Assembly: GCA_964604565.1 (NCBI GenBank)
Contig: CAZRZN010000010.1
Coordinates: forward strand, 1-39,629
From: CAZRZN01 sp964604565
GTDB lineage: Bacteria; Pseudomonadota; Alphaproteobacteria; Rhodobacterales; Rhodobacteraceae
Length of the DNA: 39,629 nucleotides
Direction of reading: 5' to 3'
The translations under genes and the position numbers were made by a program. Below are positions 32,786 through 39,629 of this stretch, in pieces. Position 1 is the first letter of the stretch. Each line of letters begins with the position of its first letter. The notes beneath the pieces were generated by a model. The model was given only the letters and a program-made list of their open reading frames with translations, was not told the DNA's origin and made no database searches.

Positions 32786-33025
32786 GGCGTCAGCCTAGTG
32801 TGCGCCGGTCGCCTGCGCCAGTGGTGCTGGCCTGCTGGCCCGGCGGCGCGGAGCTCGTCCTGCGGACCTCGCCCCGCCCTCCCCGGCCATCCCTGCGCGC
32901 CCCATGCAGGCCGCATCTGCGCCGGATGAACGGTGGCTGCCTGATGCCGGGCGATCGTCACGTCGCAACCGTGCCCGCCGCACTCTGTCCGGTCGTGGCA
33001 AGGGCAGTAGGGAGGCGGGCTGTAA
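32786..33025. other. Divergent control region between the kinase and acyl-CoA ligase genes, kinase side
   Basis: This is part of the 382-bp divergent gap. It has no recognisable gene. It should contain the minus-strand promoter of the kinase-regulator pair, although I could not pick out a convincing -35/-10 pair. Confidence 0.5.
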
Positions 33026-33090
33026 GAATTCGTAGGAATTGGGAAAACTTCAGGAAAAAGTTGACCGCGAAGGTCTGCCTTGTCCAAATA
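33026..33090 (+). promoter_or_regulatory. Candidate activated promoter of the acyl-CoA ligase/transporter unit
   Basis: GAATT occurs at 33026-33030 and again at 33036-33040, exactly one helical turn apart, the spacing used by OmpR-type regulators; together with flanking bases they also form AATTC-GTAG-GAATT. AACTT and AAGTT (33046-33050, 33058-33062) form another inverted pair. A -35-like TTGACC (33061-33066) is followed 18 bp later by CAAATA (33085-33090) as a possible -10. The layout suits an activator bound just upstream of a sigma-70 promoter. Confidence 0.45.
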
Positions 33091-33167
33091 GAGACAGGGC
33101 GCGACAAAGCGCGAGCGGCACGCAACGACGGGCACAGAAGGCACTCCGGGAAACCGGTCTGGGAGGA

Positions 33168-35147
33168 ATGGACTTGGCACATATGGCTGAGGGCGTGGCT
33201 GGTCTGCGCTCTATCCCGGCACTCTTGCACCGCAATGCCACCGAACTTGGCAAGGCGCCGGCCTATCGTGAAAAGGAATACGGGATCTGGCAGTCCTGGA
33301 CCTGGTCCGAGACTGAGAAGGAGATCGAGGCGCTTGCCCTGGGATTGATGAACCTCGGGGTTGCGCCGGACGATTACATTGCCATCATCGGGCATAACCG
33401 GCCTTATCTCTACTGGTCGATGGTCGCGGCCCAGATGGTCGGCGCCATTCCGGTCCCGCTTTATCAGGATGCGGCGGCCGAAGAGATGGCCTATGTGCTG
33501 GGCCATTGCGGGGCACGCTTTGCGATCGTCGCCGATCAGGAGCAGGTCGACAAGGTGATCGAGGTGCAGGACCAATTGCACCAGTTCGAGCATCTGATCT
33601 ATGTCGATCCACGCGGCTTGCGCAAATACGACCACACCCATCTGCATCAATACAGCCACGTTCAGGATCAGGGCCGCGCGGCGCGTGACGAATACATCGC
33701 CGAGTTGACGCGCCGGACAGAGGCGCTTGGCTATGACGACACCTGCGTGATGCTGTATACCTCTGGCACCACGGGCAAGCCCAAGGGCGTGGTGCTGTCC
33801 AATCGCAACATCATTGAAAGCGCAAAAGCGTCGTCCGAATTCGACCATCTGGTCCAGACCGACGAGGTTCTGGCCTATCTGCCGATGGCATGGGTGGGTG
33901 ATTTCATCTTTTCCATCGGTCAGTCCTATTGGACCGGCTTTTGCGTGAACTGTCCCGAGAGCGCGGAGACGTTGCGCAACGACCTGCGGGAGATCGCGCC
34001 GACCTATTATTTTGCGCCGCCCCGGGTTTTCGAGACGCTGCTGACGCAGATCATGATCCGCATGGAGGATGCCGGGCGGGTCAAGAAGGCGATGTTCGAC
34101 CATTTCATGAAACATGCAAGCCGGGTCGGACCCGCGATCCTTGACGGCAAGACCGTGAGTTTTGCCGACCGAATGAAATACAAGGTTGGCGAGGTGCTGG
34201 TCTATGGGCCGCTGAAGAATGCCATGGGCTTTTCGCGGGTGCGTGTGGGCTATACCGCCGGCGAGGCGATCGGGCCGGAAATATTTGATTTCTACCGGTC
34301 TTTGGGGATCAATCTGAAGCAGCTCTATGGACAGACCGAGGCGTCGGTGTTCATCACCGTGCAGCCGGATGGCGAGGTGCGGTCGGACACGGTGGGCGTG
34401 CCTGCCCCCGGAGTGGAAATCCGGATTTCGGACACGGGCGAGGTTTTCTACCGCTCACCGGGCACGTTCGTGAAGTATTACAAGAACCCCGAGAGCACCG
34501 CGTCCACCAAGGATGCCGAGGGCTGGGTCGCCACCGGGGATGCGGGATTCTTCGAGGAGGGGACCGGACATCTGCGGATCATCGACCGGGCGAAGGACGT
34601 GGGCAAGATGGCGGATGGATCGTTGTTTGCCCCCAAGTATGTTGAAAACAAGTTGAAATTCTACCCGAACATCCTTGAAGTCGTGGTTTTTGGGGCGGAC
34701 CGGGATCGGTGCTGCGCCTTTATCAACATTGACCTGACAGCGGTGGGCAACTGGGCGGAGCGCAACAACATCGCCTACGCGAGCTATCAGGAGCTTGCGG
34801 GGCATCCGAAGGTTCTGGACATGGTGCAGGGCCATGTCGAGGAGGTGAACCAGAGCCTTGCCGTGGATGACATGCTGTCGGGCTGCCAGGTCCATCGTTT
34901 CCTGATCCTGCACAAGGAACTGGATGCGGATGACGGCGAGTTGACACGGACGCGCAAGGTTCGCCGGAACATCATAGGCGAAAAGTTTGAAGAACTGGTG
35001 AACGCTTTGTACGACGGGTCGGAATCGATCTACACGGAGACCGAAGTCACCTACGAGGATGGACGCAAGGGCAAGATCAAGGCCACCTTGCAGATCCGCG
35101 ATGCGAAGGTTCTGCCCGTGGGGCACAAACGGATGGCCGCGGAATGA
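33168..35147 (+). CDS. AMP-forming long-chain-type acyl-CoA ligase
   Basis: This 659-residue adenylate-forming enzyme would activate a carboxylic acid to its CoA thioester. The P-loop motif LYTSGTTGKPKG is at 197-207 or so, followed by YGQTEAS, the ATGDAGFFEEG segment and a C-terminal lid with the DRAKDVGK motif. The length and insertions fit the long-chain fatty acyl-CoA synthetase subgroup, but aromatic or branched acids are also possible. The start is uncertain: GGGAGGA abuts the ATG at 33168, while an in-frame TTG at 33174 or ATG at 33183 is better spaced. It is the first gene of a unit with a Liv-type ABC importer, so the imported compound is probably its substrate. Confidence 0.93.
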   Translation: MDLAHMAEGVAGLRSIPALLHRNATELGKAPAYREKEYGIWQSWTWSETEKEIEALALGLMNLGVAPDDYIAIIGHNRPYLYWSMVAAQMVGAIPVPLYQDAAAEEMAYVLGHCGARFAIVADQEQVDKVIEVQDQLHQFEHLIYVDPRGLRKYDHTHLHQYSHVQDQGRAARDEYIAELTRRTEALGYDDTCVMLYTSGTTGKPKGVVLSNRNIIESAKASSEFDHLVQTDEVLAYLPMAWVGDFIFSIGQSYWTGFCVNCPESAETLRNDLREIAPTYYFAPPRVFETLLTQIMIRMEDAGRVKKAMFDHFMKHASRVGPAILDGKTVSFADRMKYKVGEVLVYGPLKNAMGFSRVRVGYTAGEAIGPEIFDFYRSLGINLKQLYGQTEASVFITVQPDGEVRSDTVGVPAPGVEIRISDTGEVFYRSPGTFVKYYKNPESTASTKDAEGWVATGDAGFFEEGTGHLRIIDRAKDVGKMADGSLFAPKYVENKLKFYPNILEVVVFGADRDRCCAFINIDLTAVGNWAERNNIAYASYQELAGHPKVLDMVQGHVEEVNQSLAVDDMLSGCQVHRFLILHKELDADDGELTRTRKVRRNIIGEKFEELVNALYDGSESIYTETEVTYEDGRKGKIKATLQIRDAKVLPVGHKRMAAE

Positions 35148-35271
35148 TGGGTGACGTGCGCCTGCGGCGACACCCCACCCGCCATCCCGCAGGCCCTGTC
35201 CGGGCGCCAGCGTCCCGGGACCTGCGTGACGGGGCGCGAGGATCGAACGACGACAGGCAGGGGGCGCGCGC

Positions 35272-36087
35272 GTGAAGGATACCGAAGGTTACGTCACCGC
35301 GGATGGACGCCAGATTGGCGGCGTCCTGATGGAGATGAAGAATATTACCCTGAAATTCGGAGGGGTGACTGCGATAAACGATATCTCGTTTGACGTGCGC
35401 GAGGGGGAGATCCGCGCGATCATCGGTCCCAATGGCGCCGGCAAGTCATCGATGCTGAACATCATCTCTGGCTTCTATACGCCGACGATTGGCGAGGTCT
35501 GGTACAAGGGTGAAAAGCGCCCCTTGATGAAGCCCTACGAGGTTGCCCGCATGGGGGTCGCCCGGACCTTTCAGAACATCGCGCTGTTCGAGGGAATGAC
35601 CGTTCTGGACAACGTCATGACGGGCCGGTTGACGCATATGAAGGCGGGCATCGCGGCGCAGGCACTGTGGTGGGGCAGGGCGCGGGACGAGGAGATGGAA
35701 AATCGCGAGATTGTCGAGAAGGTCATCGATTTCCTTGAAATCCAGAGCATCCGCAAGACGCCCGTCGGGCGTCTGCCCTACGGTCTGAAGAAGCGCGTGG
35801 AGCTGGCCCGCGCGCTGGCGGCGGAGCCGTCCATCCTGCTTCTGGACGAGCCGATGGCGGGCATGAACGTCGAGGAAAAGGAGGACATGAGCCGCTTTGT
35901 CCTTGATGTTAATGATGAATTCGGCACCACCATCTGCCTGATCGAGCATGACATGGGCGTGGTCATGGACCTGAGCGACCGGGTGGTGGTGATGGACTAC
36001 GGCAAGAAGATCGGTGACGGCACACCGGATGAAGTGCGCGGCAATCAGGCTGTGATCGACGCCTATCTGGGGGTGCCGCATGAGTGA
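35272..36087 (+). CDS. Liv-type ABC ATPase, LivG class
   Basis: This 271-residue ATPase has Walker A GPNGAGKS at 52-59, Walker B ILLLDE at 188-193 and the LivG-type C-terminus. The signature is LPYGLKKR at 168-175 rather than LSGGQ, as in several LivG proteins. A GTG start at 35272 is chosen because it keeps the N-terminal YVTADGRQIGG segment; an ATG at codon 20 is the alternative. It lies 124 bp after the ligase gene. Its stop overlaps a candidate small frame (GTGA). The LivF-type partner must lie beyond the window. Confidence 0.92.
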   Translation: MKDTEGYVTADGRQIGGVLMEMKNITLKFGGVTAINDISFDVREGEIRAIIGPNGAGKSSMLNIISGFYTPTIGEVWYKGEKRPLMKPYEVARMGVARTFQNIALFEGMTVLDNVMTGRLTHMKAGIAAQALWWGRARDEEMENREIVEKVIDFLEIQSIRKTPVGRLPYGLKKRVELARALAAEPSILLLDEPMAGMNVEEKEDMSRFVLDVNDEFGTTICLIEHDMGVVMDLSDRVVVMDYGKKIGDGTPDEVRGNQAVIDAYLGVPHE

Positions 36088-36383
36088 TTTTGCCGATGCA
36101 CAGGCCATGCACAGCGCATGCACAGCCCATGCACGGGATTTGTGCCGGACGACCTTGGCGCCCGGCGCCGGCGACGCGCGGGAAGGCCGCATCGGCCAAG
36201 CCGGTTCGCCGGTTCGGCGGCGGGAGATTGGCGCCTTTGAAAGACGAGGGCACGGCGGCCAGTGTGCCGGTGGCCGGGGCGGGCGCCCTGCGCGGAGCGC
36301 CGAAAGCCGTGGCGGTCACATTCGCACGACAGTTTGGGCCGGCGGTGCCGGTGGCGCGGGATCCGGCCGCGCGGGGGAGGTGA
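36084..36383 (+). CDS. Candidate small open frame filling the LivG-LivH gap
   Basis: This 99-codon frame starts with a GTG that overlaps the upstream stop (GTGA) and ends one base before the LivH start, so it exactly fills the gap and would be coupled at both ends. Codons in its second half strongly prefer G or C at the third position, as in neighbouring genes. The product would be Ala/Pro/Arg-rich with no recognisable domain. The first part crosses an 11-bp tandem repeat. It may be a real small protein, a decayed gene or a non-coding linker; a competing frame from 36080 is less well placed. Confidence 0.3.
   Translation: MILPMHRPCTAHAQPMHGICAGRPWRPAPATRGKAASAKPVRRFGGGRLAPLKDEGTAASVPVAGAGALRGAPKAVAVTFARQFGPAVPVARDPAARGR
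36096..36137 (+). repeat. Four tandem 11-bp repeats (ATGCACAGNNC)
   Basis: The units start at 36096, 36107, 36118 and 36129: ATGCACAGGCC, ATGCACAGCGC, ATGCACAGCCC and a partial ATGCACGGG. The period equals about one helical turn. They lie just after the LivG stop, inside the transport operon. Confidence 0.8.
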
Positions 36384-36384
36384 T

Positions 36385-37338
36385 ATGCTGAACGACATTT
36401 TCGTAGCGCCATTCGTAGACATGTGGGTCGCGCCGGACTTCCTGCTTCAGGTCTTGTGGGAGGGGCTGGTGTCGGGCGTGCTGTATGCGCTGATCGCGCT
36501 GGGCTTTGTCCTGATTTTCCGGTCCAGCCGGATCTTCAACTTTGCGCAGGGGATCATGGTTGTCTTTGCGGCGCTGACGCTGGTTGGCCTGCATGCCTAT
36601 GGAATCCCGGCCTGGATCGCGGTCGCGCTGACGCTGGGCGTGATGTTCATTCTGGCGGTGACCATCGAACGGGTCGTGCTGCGCCCGCTGGTGGGGCAGC
36701 CGGACATCATCCTGTTCATGGCGACCATCGGCATCACGCTGTTCCTGATCGGGCTGGGCGAGACGATCTTTGGCGGCGAGAACAAGGTGATGATCAGCGA
36801 AGAACTGGGCATTCCCACCGGCGACACGGTGCTGGAGCCTTGGGGCGGTCTGCTGATCCTGCAACATCTGGACATCACCGTGGTCGTGGTGGCGGTGCTG
36901 CTGGTGGCGGCGCTGCTGGCCTTTCTCAACTACACGCAGATGGGCCGGGCGATCCGGGCGCTGGGCGACGACCATCAGGCCGCCCTGTCTGTGGGCATAT
37001 CGTTGCAGACGATCTGGGTTCTGGTCTGGTTCATCGCGGGGATCATCGCGCTGGTCACAGGCATCGCATGGGGCGCGCGGGCGGGGGTCAGTTTCGCGCT
37101 TGAGGTGATCGCCTACAAGGCGCTGCCGGTCTTGATGCTGGGCGGGCTGGAATCGATTACTGGCGCCATCGTCGGCGGGCTGATGATCGGCATTCTGGAA
37201 AAGCTGTTCGAGATCTACTGGGGTCAGCCGCTGCTGGGGGGCAATACCGAAACATGGTTCGCCTTTGTGCTGGCGCTGGTGGTGCTGCTGTTCCGCCCGC
37301 AGGGTCTGTTCGGGGAACGGATCATCGAACGGGTCTAG
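36385..37338 (+). CDS. Liv-type ABC permease, LivH class
   Basis: This 317-residue inner-membrane permease with about eight hydrophobic helices has the family segment IFNFAQGIMVVFAALTL near the N-terminus and the ALGDDHQAALSVGI loop in the middle. The ATG at 36385 has a near-perfect GGAGGTGAT ribosome-binding site. The open frame extends upstream without support. It forms a channel with the LivM-type permease encoded two genes later. Confidence 0.95.
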   Translation: MLNDIFVAPFVDMWVAPDFLLQVLWEGLVSGVLYALIALGFVLIFRSSRIFNFAQGIMVVFAALTLVGLHAYGIPAWIAVALTLGVMFILAVTIERVVLRPLVGQPDIILFMATIGITLFLIGLGETIFGGENKVMISEELGIPTGDTVLEPWGGLLILQHLDITVVVVAVLLVAALLAFLNYTQMGRAIRALGDDHQAALSVGISLQTIWVLVWFIAGIIALVTGIAWGARAGVSFALEVIAYKALPVLMLGGLESITGAIVGGLMIGILEKLFEIYWGQPLLGGNTETWFAFVLALVVLLFRPQGLFGERIIERV

Positions 37339-37469
37339 GCGGGGGGCACCCCGTCGATGCGACAACCCGGTGGCCTGCGGCGGAGAGCATCCGCCACGCC
37401 CCGGAAAAGGGACCGGCCCGGCAATCGGACCGGCAAGACCGAAAGCAAGACCGAAGAGGGCATGACCAA

Positions 37470-37727
37470 ATGTCAAAGCTGATCGCCATTCTGAACGTGG
37501 TCGCCTGGGCGGGGTTCTGGGCCTTTGGCTATCTGGCGCTGACCGGCGATCCGCAGGCTGCGGGCCGGATGACCATGGCGCTGATCCTCGCGGTGGCCGG
37601 GGCGGGCCTTGGCCTGTGGGCCTATTTCTGGCTGGTGCGCTATTCCGAGGCGACGGGCTATGCCAAACCGTCCAATTCGCGCCCGCGGGCCGACGAATTG
37701 ACGGATGACTTGGACGCGGCGGGGTAA
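37470..37727 (+). CDS. Small two-helix membrane protein between the permease genes
   Basis: This 85-residue protein has two predicted membrane helices (about 4-24 and 34-56) and a polar C-terminal tail ending DELTDDLDAAG. AGAGGG lies about 11 bp before the ATG. It is placed 131 bp after the LivH gene and 54 bp before the LivM gene, so it is within the transporter unit. I recognise no named family; it may be an accessory subunit of the importer. Confidence 0.8.
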   Translation: MSKLIAILNVVAWAGFWAFGYLALTGDPQAAGRMTMALILAVAGAGLGLWAYFWLVRYSEATGYAKPSNSRPRADELTDDLDAAG

Positions 37728-37781
37728 ACACCGCCCGAAGGCAAGCAGCGCCGGACGGCGCGCAGGGAGAGAGAAACCGAG

Positions 37782-38858
37782 ATGCTTTATCGCACGGCGG
37801 GACAGTTCAAGACGACGTATGAGGCGGATCAGGCGCTGTTTCCGGTCCGGCAGGATGCCGTCCTGCTGGGGGTGATCCTGCTGTTCGCATGGGTGATCTT
37901 TCCGCTGACGGCGAGCGAATTCGCCTTTCAGACGCTGCTGATCCCGGTGCTGATCTACGCGCTGGCGTCGCTGGGTCTGAACATCCTGACCGGCTACGCG
38001 GGGCAATTGTCGCTGGGCACGGGGGCCTTCATGGGGGTGGGCGCCTATGCCTGCTACAAGATGATCACGCTGATGCCGTGGATGAATCCGATCTTTGCCA
38101 TCCTGCTGTCGGGGTTCTTCAGCGCGGGGGTCGGCGTGATGTTCGGCATCCCCAGTTTACGGATCAAGGGGTTCTACCTGGCGATTGCGACGCTGGCGGC
38201 GCAGTTCTTTCTGGTCTGGCTGTTCGAGAAATGGGCGTGGCTTTACAATTACAATGCCTCGGGTGCGATCCAGGTGCCGAACCTGGACATCTTCGGGCTG
38301 TATGTGGCGGGGCCGCTGGCGAGTTCGACGGTGCAATATTACCTTGTCCTCGGGGTGGTGACGCTGCTGGTGATCCTGTGCATCAACCTGACGCGCGGGA
38401 CGCTGGGCCGGACGTGGAAGGCGACGCGGGACATGGATATCGCCGCCGAGCTGATCGGCATCAACCTGATGAAATCCAAGCTGACCGCTTTTGCCGTGTC
38501 CTCCTATATCGTGGGGGTTGCGGGCGCGCTGTATGTGTTCAGCTGGAAGGGCGCGGCGGAACCCAACGTGTTCGACATTCCGCTGAGCTTTCAGGTGCTG
38601 TTCATCGCGATCATCGGCGGGCTGGGGTCGATCCTGGGGAATTTTCTGGGCGCGATCCTGATCGTCGGGTTGCCGGTCGTGCTGAACCTGCTGCCCGCGG
38701 CGGTGGGCGTCCCGCTGGACAGCGCGCTGATCGAACATCTCAACGTGATGATCGTCGGGTCGCTGATCATCTTCTTTCTGATCGTCGAGCCGCATGGACT
38801 GGCGCAACTGTGGCGACTGCTGCGGGAAAAGCTGATCCTCTGGCCGTTCCCCTACTGA
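37782..38858 (+). CDS. Liv-type ABC permease, LivM class
   Basis: This 358-residue inner-membrane permease shows the typical LivM segment GLNILTGYAGQLSLGTGAFMGVGAY at about 65-90 and a late GGLGSILGNFLGA motif. About 25 polar N-terminal residues precede the first helix. GGGAGAG lies about 10 bp upstream of the ATG. It partners the LivH-type permease. Confidence 0.95.
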   Translation: MLYRTAGQFKTTYEADQALFPVRQDAVLLGVILLFAWVIFPLTASEFAFQTLLIPVLIYALASLGLNILTGYAGQLSLGTGAFMGVGAYACYKMITLMPWMNPIFAILLSGFFSAGVGVMFGIPSLRIKGFYLAIATLAAQFFLVWLFEKWAWLYNYNASGAIQVPNLDIFGLYVAGPLASSTVQYYLVLGVVTLLVILCINLTRGTLGRTWKATRDMDIAAELIGINLMKSKLTAFAVSSYIVGVAGALYVFSWKGAAEPNVFDIPLSFQVLFIAIIGGLGSILGNFLGAILIVGLPVVLNLLPAAVGVPLDSALIEHLNVMIVGSLIIFFLIVEPHGLAQLWRLLREKLILWPFPY

Positions 38859-38919
38859 GGACCGGCCCGATACTGTAAAGACTGAATAACGAACGAGAGA
38901 TTCCAAGGGAGGAAACACC

Positions 38920-39629
38920 ATGAAACATATGACCAGACTGGCACTGGCCGCGGTTGTCGCGGGGGCCACGGCGGGCGCGAGCTTCGCGCAGGAATTGTAT
39001 ACCCCGAACCTTGCCTATCGGACCGGCCCCTTTGCCGCGACGGGCATCCCGCTGATGAACGGGCAGGCCGACTATCTGACCATGCTGAATGAGCGCGACG
39101 GCGGCATCGGCGGCATCATGGTCAACGGCGAGGAATGCGAGACCGGCTATTCCACCGAAAAGGGCGTGGAATGCTATGAAAAGACCAAGGGGCAGGCGAT
39201 CGTGACGCAGCCGTGGTCCACCGGCATCACCTTGCAGGTGCTGCCCAAGACGAATGTCGACGAGATCCCGATCCTTGCGCCGGGCTACGGCTTTTCGCCG
39301 ATGATGGACGGCACGACCTTTCAGTGGGCGTTCAACGCGCCGGCGGGATATTGGGATGCCGCGGACATGATCATCCAGTATCTGGAAAGCGAGGGCAGCC
39401 TTGACGGCAAGACCATCGCCTTCCTGCATCTGGACCATCCGTTCGGCAAGGAGCCGCTGCCGGTGCTGGAGGCGCTGGCCGAGGAAAAGGGGTTTGAGCT
39501 GAACCCGATCCCGGTGGGCCTGAAGGAGATGCAGAACCAGTCTGCGCAGTGGTTGCAGATCCGCCGGATGCGTCCTGACTACGTGGTGATGTGGGGCTGG
39601 GGCGCGATGAACGCCGGCGCCATCACCGA
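38920..39629 (+). CDS. Liv-type periplasmic binding protein, 3' end cut by window
   Basis: The first 236 codons are visible and the frame is open to the window end. A Sec signal peptide (MKHMTR, Ala-rich core, cleavage after SFA near residue 23) is followed by a type I binding-protein fold, with TGPFAATGIPLMNGQADYL and GKTIAFLHLDHPFGKEP. A strong GGGAGGA site lies 6 bp upstream of the ATG. It belongs to the family of binding proteins for branched-chain amino acids and other acids; given the ligase at the head of the unit, a carboxylate ligand is likely (inference). Confidence 0.93.
   Translation, partial: MKHMTRLALAAVVAGATAGASFAQELYTPNLAYRTGPFAATGIPLMNGQADYLTMLNERDGGIGGIMVNGEECETGYSTEKGVECYEKTKGQAIVTQPWSTGITLQVLPKTNVDEIPILAPGYGFSPMMDGTTFQWAFNAPAGYWDAADMIIQYLESEGSLDGKTIAFLHLDHPFGKEPLPVLEALAEEKGFELNPIPVGLKEMQNQSAQWLQIRRMRPDYVVMWGWGAMNAGAIT

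Noticed and set aside
31712..32929. 405-codon plus-strand open frame
   Set aside because: It is antisense to the hybrid kinase, whose domains are unambiguous.
32958..34115. 385-codon minus-strand open frame
   Set aside because: It is antisense to the acyl-CoA ligase gene and shows no domain.
36080..36391. Alternative frame starting ATGAGTGAT after LivG
   Set aside because: It runs into the LivH start and past its ribosome-binding site, and becomes Gly/Arg-rich; the 36084 frame fits the gap better.
36316..37731. 471-codon minus-strand open frame
   Set aside because: It is antisense to LivH and the small membrane protein gene, with Gln/Arg/His-rich low-complexity translation typical of a shadow.

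Overview
The window is high-GC DNA with dense, tightly coupled operons. Its gene complement (three periplasmic-binding ABC importers, puuE-uraD/uraH/allA purine degradation, an alternative oxidase, an acyl-CoA ligase linked to a Liv-type importer) points to an alphaproteobacterium, most likely Rhodobacteraceae (Roseobacter group). This is inference from gene content and style; no rRNA or tRNA is present to place it. No IS element, phage, CRISPR array or tRNA was seen.

Region A (440-10020, all minus strand) reads as one ten-gene unit: DeoR repressor, UgpC-like ATPase, UgpB-like binding protein, two permeases, a GpdQ-like metallophosphoesterase, an inositol-monophosphatase-family phosphatase, a Na/Pi-cotransporter-family protein with a PhoU-like tail, and a class I GalT. 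A coherent reading is uptake of a phosphodiester, cleavage to a sugar or polyol phosphate, dephosphorylation, and disposal of excess phosphate. The set resembles that of the agrocinopine (acc) catabolic genes. An inverted repeat upstream of deoR is a candidate operator.

Region B (10483-19098, minus strand) is a nitrogen-compound unit: XRE-cupin regulator, nitrilase-superfamily amidohydrolase, an amide/urea-type binding protein, LivH, a LivM-LivG fusion, LivF, a DUF1028 protein, a GatC/AtzG-like small protein and an amidase-signature enzyme. It probably imports an amide- or ureide-like compound and hydrolyses it in several steps.

Region C (19381-22901, minus strand) is a two-gene glucan synthase system: a BcsA-like GT2 synthase with a PilZ domain and a membrane-fusion protein, without the other bcs genes. 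This layout recalls the c-di-GMP-dependent mixed-linkage beta-glucan genes of Sinorhizobium.

Region D (23623-26051) is purine/ureide degradation: allA and a PuuE-UraD fusion on minus, uraH divergent on plus. Region E (26095-30149, plus) holds smpB, a coupled sulfurtransferase-aminotransferase pair, a small membrane protein and an alternative oxidase. Region F (30166-39629) holds a minus-strand hybrid kinase/response regulator pair, divergent from a plus-strand unit of acyl-CoA ligase, LivG-type ATPase, LivH, a small membrane protein, LivM and a binding protein cut by the window end. The two arms share a promoter region that carries helically phased repeats.

Two of the ABC operons carry a long perfect stem-loop exactly between the binding-protein gene and the first permease gene. 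Several starts are TTG or GTG, and start positions were chosen from ribosome-binding sites.
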